Origin: Adiantum capillus-veneris
Lineage: Eukaryota; Streptophyta; Polypodiopsida; Polypodiales; Pteridaceae
Assembly: GCA_014529385.2 (NCBI GenBank)
Contig: CM043964.1
Location: 133,894,420-133,958,419 of the forward strand
Direction: 5' to 3'
DNA: 64,000 nt
Below the pieces are notes generated by a model that saw nothing but the letters and a program-made list of their open reading frames with translations, was not told the origin of the DNA and searched no databases. Of the stretch, positions 1-11,945 are shown one piece after another (the first letter of the stretch is position 1; every line of letters begins with the position of its first letter). The position numbers and the translations under genes are program-made.

Positions 1-2130
1 CTAGTAGCTCTAACTCTGGCAGGAGATGCTCGTAGCCGTTGGATGGTTTGATCTTTAACTTTAAGCTGGTCCTTGAGCTCAAGGACCTCATCCTGGCTTG
101 CCTCCTAGTCTATTTCTGCCTTTTCTTTGGCATTTTGCATGGCCTCAACTTCCTTGGACTCCTCAGCAAGTTGTAGGGTTAGGTTATCCCTTTCCCTCTT
201 TGCATCTGTCAATGACTTGATGAGTTGTCTACACTCCCCTTCGGCTCCTTGCAGTCTTTGGGCTACTGCCTGATTTTCTCTTTCCATTTTCTGGCATCTT
301 TGTAATGCCTTTGCCAGACTGGCTTGCAGCTCAGCTTCTCTCTCTATCTGCCTTTGGCTTTGCTTTTGTAAAGTGTCAACTTCCACCTTTATATGCACTT
401 CAGTGGCTTTGAGAGTTGCCATTTCCCTTTTTGAGGCCATTGACTGGGCTCTTATCTCGGTTAGCTTTGTCATCACCACATCCCAATCATTGGTGGGTGG
501 GTGCAGGTCCACTGTATCAGTGGCCATCTCCTTTAGCTCTACTAACCGTATGCTTTGCATTTGCTCTTTGGGCCCCATGCTTGCCAAGTCGAATGCAACT
601 GTGGCAGCCTCTTCTTTTGTGTATCCGGTAGCTAGCAGGTCTAGAAGTGTGTTGTATGATTCATTTGGCTCTGGTTGCCCACTTTTAGGCTTAGCCTTTT
701 CCTTTGGTTCCTGCTCCTGGATTTGCTCTTGCTTGGACTCTTCTTGTTCTTCTGGTTTGTCTTGCTTCTGTTTGTCTTCTTCTGGAGGGCTACGAGGAGG
801 TGGTGAAGGCGGTGGGCTGGACTCAGGGCTCGTCGGTGGAGTTGTCGGCTTTTTCTTGAAATCACTGTCCGCCTTGGTCTTCTTTTCTCTCTCTTGGCCC
901 TCCTGCTCTTCTAGCAGTTTCTGTCGGATTTGCTCCACTTCCTCTTCTGTAAAGGGCACATGTAGGATATTCTCTAATGTGGCATCAAGATTCTCAAAAT
1001 TCTTAATGTAATCATTGAATTTGTCTCTGTGCACCCTTCGGGATGATCTCGACATTGCTTCTAGAGACGACTTCCATAGCTCGTCTAAATCTCCTTTGAG
1101 GGCTCTTTCTGCTCTGAAGCTTTCCATCACGCCGCTCTAGACGTGCCACTTTCTGTGATTTTGTCTCTTTTACTGGCACTTGGACAGATTCTTTCTTTCC
1201 TTTCTTCAGCTCTGGCTGCTCTTCTTGCACGATTTCTAACCGGCGTTTCAAACGGGTTGCCACCCTTGGTGCCCTTGGCTGCTCGTATTCCTTATCTTCC
1301 TTGAGCCTCAGCCAGTCATTCTGTGATGGAGGATCAGGCCATCTCCCCTTGGCGTGCAATGCTCCATAAATCACCTTTGTGATTAGCTCACCCGGCACAA
1401 TGTATGTGGGGTTCTTGTTGCCCATCTTTACCAGATTATCATGTACATAAGCTGCATAATTGATGATCTTCGGCTTGCTTTTCTGCATTGCCCAGGTGAA
1501 TGTTGTGGCAATTGCTGCAGGCGGCATCCTGTACTTTTGTGGCCACTTTGTACACATATGGAAATATTAATTGTACAACTGATTTATGATTGCCACTTTG
1601 AAGTTGGCAATATCTTCAAAGGTATAGTTGGCTTTCTTTTCAGTGTACACCTTTACTTCGTCTCTTCTTTTGGTTACACTATCCCCCTTGTTGGAGAGGT
1701 CTAGTGCCGCTGCCACTACTCTTTCTGTGATTAGAATCTCAATGCCTGGCTTGCCCTGCAGATCTGTAACTGGGGCCACTCCATCTTATTTTATTGTTGT
1801 CACAAATTCCCAGACTCTTTTTATGTCAATACCTGCCGGCACAACTTCAAAGTAATTGTGGAGATCAATCTTCTCCAAATACTCTGCCATCTTGCTTCTG
1901 ACAAACTCATTGAGTTCCCGCGGTAGCATTGGTAGCTCTATTGCGTTTTCTTCGGTGTCTTTGAACACGCCTTGGTAAATCTTTAGATCATTGGACTCTA
2001 GAATATCTTCTTGGATCCATGTGCTTGTTGGCTTGAGAGTTCCTTTTGGTATGACGAAGGGTTCTACCTCTTCTAGGTAATCTTTTATGGCCATCCTTTT
2101 CTTCTTTGCCGGTGACTTTGCGGCTGCCAT
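1..2130 (-). pseudogene. Degenerate gag-like retroelement ORF with long C-terminal coiled coil
   Basis: The minus strand encodes one long protein beginning MAAAKSPAKKKRMAIKDYLE at 2130. The same frame continues through a TAA at 1786-1788 and a TAA at 1567-1569, changes frame between about 1130 and 1012, and meets a TAG at 105-107 before running off the window. The N-terminal ~350 residues are globular. The middle is rich in Pro, Ser, Glu and Gln, and the last ~150 residues are heptad-like, charged and probably a coiled coil. No zinc knuckle, protease or RT is seen. The position (ORF start next to a long repeat-bearing leader, among minus-strand retroelements) suggests a gag-type protein of a gypsy element, but the family is not recognised. 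At least three nonsense changes and one frameshift make it a pseudogene. An alternative is a captured host gene. Confidence 0.5.
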
Positions 2131-2204
2131 AGATCCTGTTGCACTCAGTAGTCCGAAGTTAGCATTTTTTCCATATCAACTGAGAAATTGAGTTTTAACC
2201 ATCC

Positions 2205-3250
2205 AAATGACTTGAAAATTGAAAATAAAGCTTAAAAGGAACTTGTGAAACTGTGCATGTGCTCACAGTGCAATTCTGGCCAAAAATTTTCATTTAGACA
2301 TCCTATGCGTAGGATGTCTTTTTCATCAGATTTGGGTGATACTTGACATGCTGGTGGTCCTTGGCCTGTACAACATGGCTATGTGCTTGGATTTGGATTT
2401 GGGCATCAAAAAGTGGATTTTTGGGCTGATTCAGGCTTTAGGTCACAAATTGGGTAGAAAGTCCACAACAGGTAGCAAGTGATGTCCAAATGAGTTGAAA
2501 ATTGATATATGGACTCATTGCACCATGGTATTGGCTCCCATGATGTCATTCTTTGCACAGAGGGTCAAAAATATGCTGGAGACATCCAACGCGTAGGATG
2601 TCTATTTCATCAAAATGGCTTGGGATTTGTTATGTGGGTAGTCCTTGGCATGTGGAACATGGCCATGCTCTTGGATTTTGATTTGGACAAGAATTGATGC
2701 TGGTAAGAGCCTGTGTAGTGTTTTTGGGCTCAAAAAGTGTATCTTGAAGGTGTTGGGGGTCAAAAATGATTAGAATGGCTTCAAACTTGGTATATGAGCT
2801 CTTGAAGATGATTTGATTAGACCTAGAATGGACAAACACCCTCTGTAGGCCAAAAATGTCAAATAGACATCCTAGGCGTAGGATGTCTACTTCATCAATT
2901 TTTGCTTGTGACCACACAGATTGGTTGGTTATGTGCTTGTGAATGTGTTGTGCAAGTTTCATGTGATTTTGACAAGTTTTGGTAGGTCTATGGCCCATTA
3001 TTGCCTCTATGCCCTAACTTTGCGTTTTTCATGCATATGAGGTCAATTTTGGTTCAAATGTGATGAAACTTGGTGGCTAGCATGTAAAGGTCATTCAGAA
3101 AATGTGTGTGATGAGAAATGTTGGGATCTGTGCCCAGAAATGCCCTTGAGACATCCTACGCGTAGGATGTCTCCTGATAATTTTTTCATGGAACCTGTCA
3201 CTAGTACCCGCCCTTAGTCCCCCTGAGTCCCTTTTAAGCCTAATTTCAAC
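2205..3250. repeat. Four ~284-bp direct repeats, each with a 24-26 bp palindrome
   Basis: Four diverged units lie just upstream of the gag-like ORF. Each contains the half-site AGACATCCTACG followed by its reverse complement. The palindromes are at 2296-2319, 2580-2603, 2865-2888 and 3148-3173, so the spacing is 284, 285 and 284 bp. The fourth is a perfect 26-bp palindrome; the others have one or two central mismatches. Text around the palindromes is only moderately similar between units (for example the shared CCTTGGC and AACATGGC words), so the palindrome is the best conserved part. The unit recalls a reiterated regulatory or protein-binding block in a retroelement LTR or leader. No function is proven. 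Confidence 0.8.
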
Positions 3251-4943
3251 AAAAAAGTCAAATGGATAGAAAGTAACTCCCTGTGTGGATTTTAGAGCCT
3301 CCGAGCCGTTTTTTGACTTTTGGAGTGCTTTTTGACGATGAAATGTTTTGATGTTGGTCTCCATAGCTTCCCGATCCCTTGGGGATCCTTGCCGTATGGT
3401 TTTTGTCAACTTTGGCTTCACTAGAGCTCCATTTGGCAATTTGTCTCTCTAGAAGCACCCGTGGTTGCGTTTACATGTCTTCGATGACTTGTGGTGGTCT
3501 ACCCCCATAGGACTTGGTTGTTGATAGTTTAGGAAAGCCGCTCGTGAAGTTTGGTGGCAAACGGACATGCGGTTTGGTCACGAGAGCTATTTGACGCTTT
3601 GTGTGTCTGATGCTGTTTCTGAAGTTTAGTGCCGCTTCGGGTCACCTTTTGGTCATGTGGGCTACATAGACTTGTCGAGCATGTCGAGATGCTCCTACCC
3701 ATGAATTTTGATAGCATTTGGGCGCCTTTTTGTCGATTTCCCATTTGGTGGCCTCTTGCGGGATTCTAGGAATTAGGATTTTTCCCGATGGTTTTCTACA
3801 GCCTTTGGACATCCAAGACTGGTCTCTTATGCTAGGGTAAGCTTCCGATGAAGTTTCATTGCTTTTGGGTTAGCCATTAGGTGGCGGCTTCTACTTGTAG
3901 TCTCTACTGCCCGCTTTGTGTGTGAACCCTACGCTAGTTTTCGCGACAAAACGACAAACATGCGCGAAAAGCTCAAGGTGGTGAGCCTACCTCTCATGTC
4001 TGAAGCCCGTTGGGTAGTCGTGCACGTCGTAGAAGTTGCTAGAAGTTCCGCTCGCTGGCAGAAGCTCTCTCTCAAATGTCAATAGTGAAAATGAGCTAAA
4101 AATGAAGTGAAAAATTCTTATAATGGGAGTCCCCGAACCACTTTTCATGAAATTTGACATGTGCTCCCAACTTCTTGCAAGATGCGGTTTATGCTCAAAA
4201 ATTTCTTGATTTGAACTCCATTTTCCCTGTTTACCATAAATTTGGCATTTCGGTCAAAATCTGGCCAAAACACGCTTTCCGCTCCAGTCTCATAATTGCA
4301 CTCCCAATGTACCATAGGTTTTCCTATAGTCACTGATCATCCCCATATTTTTTGTTTTTCATTACGACCGGTTTTCACTTGCTTTTTATATTTTTGAATT
4401 TTTTCTGCTGAAAATTAGCAAAACTAAAAGGAAAATGGCAAATCAAACCCAAAAAATCCCCAAAAATCATAATAAATCAAAAACATCACCGTAAACATTA
4501 TGTACACTCGCATGTAATTTTTATGGCCGGATTTCTTCGTTTTACCAATATTTTGCACGAAAAATGGCTATTTCTACTTATATACACACACCTAGGGGCT
4601 TGATTTGGCGTTCGGCCCCATATACCTGTAGATACATGCTGTATAAGGTCATATATACTTGGGTTAGTCCAGAAAATTTCACGATGAAACAACAACCCTT
4701 AAAATAGTTGAAAATCATGCCCTTTTTTGCTCTTTCTGCTATTGGTTCCGCATTTGAGAATGCCTCCCCGTCTCCTAGCCGGAGTCCTCCCAGACGACAA
4801 GGTATCGCCTCGGAGTATGTGCCATGCATAGGTTGAAAAATTTGTGCTAATGCTTGGCCGATTAATGTGGCCCTAATTTATGCATACTCGGTCAATGCAT
4901 GGAAAAATTAATGCTGTGCAAGAGAAGGGTATAAGCAAGATGC
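3251..4943. other. Non-coding stretch, probably LTR or leader of a minus-strand retroelement
   Basis: No credible coding frame is visible; the ORFs here are short and without recognisable motifs. The stretch lies between the low-complexity tail of a gypsy pol (higher coordinates) and the repeat-bearing leader of the gag-like ORF (lower coordinates), both on the minus strand. It is therefore plausibly LTR or untranslated sequence. I could not find matching LTR ends or a primer site. Confidence 0.35.
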
Positions 4944-5690
4944 TTATTGGCATTCGCCGTCGAGGTTTCCTGTTTTCTTTGCAAGTAACAGCTGTAACTC
5001 TACTGCGCTCTGTTTAATTGTCTTTCTTGCAAAAGGCAGTCGCTTTGCCGCTACTGTTGATATAGCCGTAGTTGTTTCTGTGGAGAGGATTGTCTTGGTT
5101 GGAATGGCCGTGGACCGTATTTCTTTTGCTTTACATTGGTAGCTTGTTTTTGCCGGTTTTTGTAGGTGTTTTGCTACTTCCTTTGTTGCCACTGTTTTGT
5201 TGCTGTTTGACATCCACATAAGTCGGTTGTCCTTTTGCAAATGCAAATGTCTGCCTTCCGATGTTGCTTGTACTGAAGGGAGTTCCTTGTGCTTTTGTTT
5301 CGATATCCAAATGCGAGTAACATTTGGGTTATTGCTGAGCATTTTCTTTGGGATCCATATCTGTTTTATGCCCTTGGTTTTTGGTTGAACTATCTGCTTT
5401 GTTGAATTCTTTCGTTGCATTGTTTGTGGTCTGCCATGTCATTTCTATCCTTCCGCATCCATACTTGTTTCCCTTGTTTTGGTAACCTAGATCTTTGCAC
5501 TGCGGTCGATGACTCTGTATGTATGTAGTTAGCATGGTTGGCTTTTATCTGTTTGTTAGCCTTGGGTATCATGTTGTTCTTTGGTGGCACTCTTGCTTTT
5601 GGCTCTTTTTCCAGTGATTGCATTGCTGGCAGCTGATTATTGCGGTATTGATGAGCAAAGGCTATTACCTGTTGTTCTTGTGCATGCTAA
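4944..5690 (-). pseudogene. Low-complexity Lys/Gln/Thr/Asn-rich tail downstream of the protease-like domain
   Basis: The minus strand has overlapping frames rich in K, Q, T, N and S with several stops. They continue in the direction of the integrase/protease ORF at 5690-6706. No zinc knuckle or enzyme motif is visible. It may be the decayed C-terminal tail of that polyprotein, or a gag-like basic region. The call is based on position and composition only. Confidence 0.3.
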
Positions 5691-6706
5691 ATTTTGACTG
5701 CATTCACGTTCCAATCTATGTGCACATTGTACTCTTTTTGCCAAGGTTGTCCCAACAACATTGGGTGTTGTGTGCTTTCATCTTTGACTACATAAAATTT
5801 GTGTGGGTAAACATATTGATGTATTTGTACATGCAATATAGTCCAGCCTAATGTTTTCAACGAGTGTGATGTACTACTTTCCAACACTTGAGGAGTAGGA
5901 TGAAGTTGACCTATGGACTTGAGCTGTTAATATAATCCGTAAGAGATCAAATTTGCTTGAGCTCCAGAATCAAGCAATGCCGTCGATTCAACTTGATTGC
6001 TATCCACTTTGACTGCAATTATTGGCTCCACTGTGTCTTCATCCAACTTCGTTAGTCGAATAGCATTGATTCGCAATGGTGCTCCACCTTGTTGTTGTTG
6101 TCGCAGAAGTCTTCGTTTTGCAATGCGCTCTTTTGCTTCTGCTTGAGCTTCTTTTCGTACTCTCTGTTTCTCCTTCATACATTGTTTTCCTTGATGGATT
6201 TGTTGAAGCATATCATGTGTTAGTGGTAAATGATATTTCTTCAATCGAGATCCACTAATCCAATTGGGCATTTCTTCACCTGCTAATGTAGCAAGCTTGA
6301 CAGCTTTGCTTTGTGATAGATCACTAATCACAGAGGTTCCCATTCCTCGCTTTTTAAGTTTCTTGGCATGTTGCTTCAAAGTATAAACAAGTACATAATC
6401 ACCTGTTTTGAAGTCTTTCGTGCGTACATGCTTGTCAAAAAAATCTTTTTCTCTTCTCTTTTTAGCATAGATTGAAGCTACAGCTCTCAAGCGGAGTTCA
6501 TCTAGTTTTTCAAGGTCATCTATTCTTGAAGAGAGCTCATGCCCTGTCCATTCTAAGCGTGTCGCTACTCGTAGAGTTGGAATTATAGCATTTAGGCCAA
6601 ACACCATGTTGTACAGTGTCGTTCCTATCGATGTTTTGTAAGCTACCCTGTATGCCCATAGTGTTGAGTGTAGATGCTGATCCCAATCTGTTCTTGACTC
6701 TGACAC
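5690..6706 (-). pseudogene. Gypsy integrase C-terminal region followed by an aspartic-protease-like domain
   Basis: Residues 1-70 carry the end of a gypsy integrase core (WDQHLHSTLWAYRVAYKTS, then the usual NMVFG-type motif). Next come the basic C-terminal domain (KTGDYVLVY) and a Lys/Arg/Gln-rich linker. Near residue 245 is a retropepsin active-site motif, LLDSGAQANLIS. One in-frame TAA (5927-5929) follows, then in the same frame the second protease signature, MLLGQPW, and a following DW near 5720. Gypsy elements normally carry protease before RT, so a protease-like unit after integrase is unusual. It could be a real 3' protease domain, or the product of recombination that joined an integrase end to a downstream gag-pro. 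The element is inactive in this copy. Confidence 0.6.
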
Positions 6707-6810
6707 AATTTTAGTGAGAACCGTGCATAGTGTTTTATTTGTGGCCTCAGCTTGTCCATTTGCCTATGGATGGCATGGAGCATATTTCCTATGTATGACC
6801 ATGAATTCCT

Positions 6811-7722
6811 CTAGCAGATATTCAATGACTTCATTAAGAAATATGTTCCATGATCACTGACAATTTCTATTGGTAAAGCGTATCGTACAAAAACATTCTC
6901 ATACAAAAATTGTGCAGTGGTCCGTGCATCTGCTTTTTGTGTTGCCTTGGCTTCCGCCCATTTTGTGAGATAGTCCGTAGCCACAATGATATATTGGGTA
7001 TGGGTGCGATATGCAGGGGGTGAAATAGGTCCCACAAAATCAATACCCCATTTTGCAAATGCCCTTGCTCCCATCATTGGCCGTAGTGGCATCTCATCTC
7101 TCTTTATCGGCACCTTGGTGTACTGACATGCGTCACAACGCTTTACAAACTCTTCAACATCCATATGCAATGTAGGCCACCATATTCCTATGGTTAAGAC
7201 AATTTTTGTCGTCTTATCGCCCGAAAAATGGCCTCCACTTATTCCGCTATGTGCATGTTCTAGAATCAGCAGGTATTCACTTTCACTTGCACAGATTCTA
7301 AGTTGATTGTCCTTTTCTCGCTTATAGAGTTGGTTCGCAATTAACTGAAAGTCGCCAGCCTCCAGCTCTATAGCCCTTTTCCGTGCTCTTGTTATGTTTT
7401 CAGGAAACGTCCTGGTGGTTAAGAAATCAATGATATATTGACTCCATGCAGGTGCAATGTTTACCTGAAACAATGTCGCGTGATCCACTGGTCGTTTGGC
7501 ACTACATATAGTACAATTGTTAACATAAGAATGTGTGTCCGCATACATAGTTGGCCAATAAACCCCTAACTGTTTCAGTCTCTGGTGTGTTTTCACTGTT
7601 GAACAATGGAATGCACAATCTTGGATATGTGCTTCTTCAAGGTAACACTCGAATTCTTCCGGATTTATACATAATCGTAGAATTTGGTCCGATCCTAGAT
7701 GATACAGCCGTCCTGCAATCAA
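6811..7722 (-). pseudogene. Gypsy integrase with two tandem HHCC-like zinc modules
   Basis: The ORF reads as an integrase of Ty3/gypsy type, which joins element cDNA to chromosomal DNA. Two zinc-binding-like segments follow one another. The first has His residues near residues 30-45 and ends NNCTICSAK near residue 75. The second has HAHSG...GGHF near 155 and ends KRCDACQYTK near 195. The catalytic core follows, with WGIDFVGPI (first Asp) and IVSDHG (second Asp). The frame breaks at 6811, and the rest of the core resumes in another frame at 6706. Two zinc modules in one integrase are unusual; the first may be a relic of a duplication. RT and RNase H lie upstream on the same strand. Confidence 0.75.
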
Positions 7723-7740
7723 CTGAAAGTTTTTTGTTTG

Positions 7741-8795
7741 TCAAATTGTTTGTTGTTTGGATCTGTCTTCCGTGTCATCAAACCTACCTCCAAAGGAAAG
7801 AATGGTAACAATTTCCTGAGACCATTTGGGTATCATTTCAATACTGAAAAGATAAGCATCTGGTATGTCATCATCTACTCCTTCAGGAGCTTCCCCGTTG
7901 TGTATTCTTGAAAGATGATCCGCTCGTAGATGGGTTTTACCCTTTTTGACCACCACTGTGAAATCAAACTCTAGCAATATAATAAACCAGCATACAATTC
8001 TCCCTGTATTGCATGGTTTATTTACCAGATACAAAAGAGCTTGATGATCTATGAAGAACACAAATTTGTTTGCGAGCAAATAATGCCAAAAAAAATTTAC
8101 AGCATAAATCATTCCTAACCCTTCTCGTTCGGTGGTTGTGTAACTCTTTTCCACACTGTTTAATTGTCGGTTTGCATAACAAACTGGAAAATCCATTGTT
8201 CCGTCTCCGGGTTGAGTCAGAATACTCCCGATTACATATACAGAAGCATCAATGTGAACATGGAATATCTTTTCCCAATCTGGTGCTTTAAGTACAGGTG
8301 CTAATACATGGTTTTCCTTCAGCTTTTAGAATGAAGTTTCACACTCCTCAGTCCAATCAAAGTTGACTAGCAAATGATGTAGAGGTTGTGCAATGACTGC
8401 ATACATATATATGTATCTTCAATAATATCCGCAGTGTCCCATGAAGGATTGCACTTGTTTCGCATTAGTAGGCCTGGGTAGGTCTACTATGACTTTGAGT
8501 TTGTCTAGGTCAGTGGTTATGCCATTTCTTGAGACAATGTGTCCTAAGATGCGGCCTTGCTTAACCATAAAAATACACTTTTTCGGGTTAAGACAGATTC
8601 GATATGTCCTGCATTTTTCAAATACCTTTTGCAAATCGTCAATATGTTCCTCTCGTAGAAGAGAGTGTACACAAAGATCATCCATGTATATTTCTCAGAA
8701 TATTCTCAGGTATTCTTTGAACACGTGCATCATTAACCTTTGGAAGGTAGGTGGGGCATTAGTTAAGCCAAACGACATAACTCAATACACATAAA
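7741..8795 (-). pseudogene. Gypsy reverse transcriptase (partial) and RNase H
   Basis: The minus strand from 8790 encodes the RT core: FGLTNAPPTFQRLM, then the catalytic YMDDLCVHS at about 8690-8670, then the thumb-side GHIVSRNGI and FMGHCGYY. Stops at 8419-8421 and near 8325 interrupt the same frame. RNase H follows (8196-7741) with the catalytic neighbourhoods TEREGLGMIY, FIDHQALLYL and RADHLSRI. The RT N-terminal half is absent; the sequence is cut at about 8,800 by a copia fragment on the other strand. The order RT, RNase H, integrase shows this is Ty3/gypsy. The copy is dead because of stops and truncation. Confidence 0.8.
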
Positions 8796-8805
8796 TCCCC
8801 CACTA

Positions 8806-9097
8806 CACCTGGCAAACGAAATTAAGAGGATACTTTATGGAAAAATGTTTATGGTATGTCATCAACATTGCCTTAGAGCAACAAGCCGAGCCCGATGGAG
8901 TGCACACCAGGGAAACTACACTCATAGCAAGTGCACAAAATTTGTCCAAAGATGAACAAGCGTTAGGAATCATCATCACCTCCTTGCATGATAGCTATGT
9001 GCATTTCATAGGAGAATGTAAGCATGCACATGATGCCTGGCATGTCCTGGAAAGTAGTTTTGGAGCTAGGGCCAAAATAAGTAAAGTTAGTCTTTAA
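8806..9097 (+). pseudogene. Ty1/copia gag N-terminal fragment
   Basis: The plus strand reads as a copia gag of the UBN2 type. It has a W-x-T-K-L-R-G-Y-like start at 8806, SKDEQALGIIITSLHDSYVH in the middle, and the HDAWHVLESSFG motif near the end. The frame closes at 9095-9097, beside the junction with a minus-strand copia element. A plus-strand copia zinc knuckle reappears at about 12,185, so the two are probably halves of one gag split by insertion or rearrangement. Confidence 0.65.
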
Positions 9098-9104
9098 AAA
9101 CAAC

Positions 9105-10220
9105 TTTAGTGTCATAAATGTCCTGTGAGCTGACATTACTGTCTCTAGTACATGATAGCAAGGGCTGAACTACAAACACAACATCCCGTGAAACTAGAAT
9201 ACACTTTGTTTATGGATGATACAGCCTGTAATCTTTGCTTTCAGCACTATAACCAACAAAAATACATTTGACAACCTTATTATCCAATTTTTTGTGCTGT
9301 GTTTGTGGCACCAAAGCATATGCCAAACATCCAAAAACACGCATGTGCTCAATAGAAGGCTTTCTATCATGCCATGCTTCATATGGAGTAATAGACTACA
9401 AAGCTTTCGTAGGACACCTGTTTAGTACATAAATGGCACACATGACAGCTTCGAGACAAAACAAATGTGGTAAATCTTGACTCTTGACCATACATCTTGC
9501 CATTGCTGTAAGAGACTTGTTTTTCCTCTCAGCAACACCATTTTGCTGAGGTGTACATTGGTGTTTTATTCCATGACTAGCCAGAAATGCATTAAATTCA
9601 TGAGACATATACTCCCCCCCTCGATTAGAACGGAGAGTGCCCATAATACATTTTGAGACATTTTCAACCATAGCCAGAAACTGTTTGAAGCAAATGAACA
9701 CTTGGGACTTAGATTTCAATGGATATACCCATGCATGCCTGGAGTAGTCATCAATAAAAGTCACAAAGTACAAGTAATTTCCCAAGGATGGAGTTTGCAT
9801 AGGCCCACAAACATCACTATGTACAAGTTGCAATCTGCATGTAGCACGAACTGACCTATCCTTTGGAAACTCAGCACGCTGCATTTTACCCAAAATACAG
9901 CCTTCACAAACATGTATGATAGGTGCTTCAAGAGGCGGAAAAGAAGCAACCATATTAGATTTTTGCAAACGTAGCAAACTAGAAAAATTCAGATGCCCAA
10001 AACATGCATGCCACCGTTTTGCCTCTGAAACAGCTCTTGAATCTGCAACTGCATTTACAAAATTTTGTCCACACTTGTCATACAAAGTGAGCTTATACAG
10101 CCCACGTCGCAAAAGGCTAGATGCAACAATTTCATCACCAATATTGAGATCATGAATTGTATATCTGTCATCCACAAATTTTACTACAAGTCTAAATCTA
10201 GCAAGTACAGATATAGACAA
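9105..10220 (-). pseudogene. Copia GAG-pre-integrase and integrase core
   Basis: The frame opens with the pre-integrase zinc region: WHACFGHLNFSSLLRL near residue 90 supplies the two His, and HVCEGCILGKMQRAEFPK near 125 the two Cys. The integrase core follows with HSDVCGPM (first Asp), TFIDDYSRHAWVYPLKSK (second), and SNRGGEY...QQNGVAERKNKS, which holds the catalytic Glu. After a stop at 9396 the same domain continues with a CLAYALVPQTQ-like and FVGYS-like C-terminal segment to about 9,100. It would act with RT in cDNA integration. Loss of everything downstream means this copy cannot be autonomous. Confidence 0.85.
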
Positions 10221-10423
10221 AAGATTCTTCTTGATCCCAGGTAGTTAAAGTGCATCAACAAGTGTGAAAGAACTACCATTTGCAGCAGTAAGCACAATCT
10301 TTCCCAACTGCCTGAACCGGATAAGAGGCATTGTTGGCACAAGTGACTGAATTCCCATGAGGGACAAACTCGAGAGAGGTGAATAAACCACAATGTGAGG
10401 TAATGTGCTTTGTAGCACCACTG

Positions 10424-11648
10424 TCAAAATACATGTGAATCTGCAGCAGCTGACATGCATGCATCATGGACAACAGGATTATAGGTACACTCTGCACTAA
10501 AAGCCCATTCTGCATCAACATCAGCATCACAGTCTCCTTTCACAGAAGACTCAACAATAGCTGCATTTGTAGTGGAACTAGCATTTGCAATGGAACCACC
10601 CTCTTTCTTCTTTGCCTCTTTGGCCTTCAACTTAGAACACCCTCTTTGCAATGAAACCACCCTCTTTCTTCTTTGCATCTTTGGCCTTCAACTTAGGACA
10701 CTGCTTGATCAAGTGATCATTAGCTTTACAATAATGGCAATACATCTTCTTTTTTCCCTTATCACCAAACTATCTAGACGAATTGCTGCCACCTGAAGCA
10801 TTAGGAACATGTGATTTTCCACTCACAGAAGAACCATAAGAAGTGGATGCATTGCTGTTACCAGCCTTTCTTTGAGAAGCAATAAAAGCCTATTCAACTG
10901 CACGTTGTCTAGTCCTATTTTTTCTAGAAAGTGACTCTTGCAACAACAATGTGCACAATGCATCAAACTTGACAACATCAGGATTTCCTTGGGTCATAAG
11001 TCTCCAAGTACTAGCAAAAGTCTGGTAAGAGTCTAGCAAGGCATCAAGAACAATCTGCACAAGGGAACTATCTGAAATGACTTCACCTGCAGAAATAAGT
11101 TGCTCATTGATATCCTTGACACTAGCAAGGAAAGTGTCCATATCATCTTCCTCATGCATAATCTTTGATTCCAGATCTTGACGCAACAAAGAAATTTAAG
11201 CCTCATTGCGGCTTGCATAAAGACCAGCCAGAGTATCCCAAGCCTGTGTTGCAGATTTTGTTGAATGGATGTGAGGAGTAATGGTGCACTTCACAGATAA
11301 CGCAATCAATGTATGAGCCTACGCATCCTTTACATCCCAGCGAGCTTGTTCTATCGTAGGCAAAACAACTCTAACAACAACAATCCTTGCAGCAAGACCT
11401 GTAACATCCTCAACATTGCCTACATCCTCAGAACCAGGACGTACATCAGTGCCCTGCACAATATTCCAGATTCCCTTTGACAGAAGAATATGTTGCATCA
11501 TGTAAGCCCACATAGGGTAATTGTACGCATCCAGTCTGTCCTCAACAACAAACATCTTGAACACATCTGTGTTGTTGTCAGCCATGATAAATATTGCACA
11601 TGATGTGAAAACTGCCCGAAAAGAGGAGAAACGAAGCGGGAACAACAC
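10424..11648 (-). pseudogene. Copia gag (two stops) with zinc knuckle and start of protease
   Basis: Gag starts at about 11,583 with MADNNTDVFKMFVVEDRLDA, followed by the gag_pre motif YNYPMWAYMMQHIL. The UBN2 region follows on the minus strand (AWDTLAGLYASRNEA and, from 11,189, LRQDLESKIMHEEDDMDTFL). A CCHC-type knuckle, CHYCKANDHLIKQC, lies near 10,740-10,700. Stops interrupt the frame near 11,319, 11,199 and 10,890. A Lys-rich segment after the knuckle is duplicated with a small change (around 10,610-10,690), and an YFDSGATKHIT-like protease start is visible near 10,430. The domain order agrees with copia. Confidence 0.8.
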
Positions 11649-11931
11649 GTGCTATATAGCATAAACTGTAGAAGAATGTAAGGGACCTGTTATGCAAAAA
11701 ACGATACTGACAAAAATTTTGCACAAAATGACAAAATAGCTGTGCGATACTACCTGTTGTGGAAACGGAGGCCAAAATGAGCCGGAATAAAAATCTGAGC
11801 AGACTGAGCACTACGAGTTCACTTGAAATTTTGGTCGACCTATGAAAGATCGCCAAAGCTCATAGAAATTGGAGAAAATGAGCATGCATGTACTGGAGCT
11901 GCTGGCGACTAAGCCCGGGAGGACGTGACCT

Positions 11932-11943
11932 GCTTTGATACCA
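11932..11943 (-). promoter_or_regulatory. Primer binding site (tRNA-Met type) of the copia element
   Basis: On the minus strand TGGTATCAAAGC lies two bases from the LTR end. It is complementary to the 3' end of plant initiator tRNA-Met except for one base, and would prime minus-strand DNA synthesis. Confidence 0.8.
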
Positions 11944-11945
11944 AT

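Noticed and set aside
373-1011. 212-codon plus-strand frame
   Set aside because: It is the antisense of the gag-like coiled-coil ORF; its Ser/Cys/Phe-rich composition mirrors Glu/Lys/Gln-rich coding on the minus strand.
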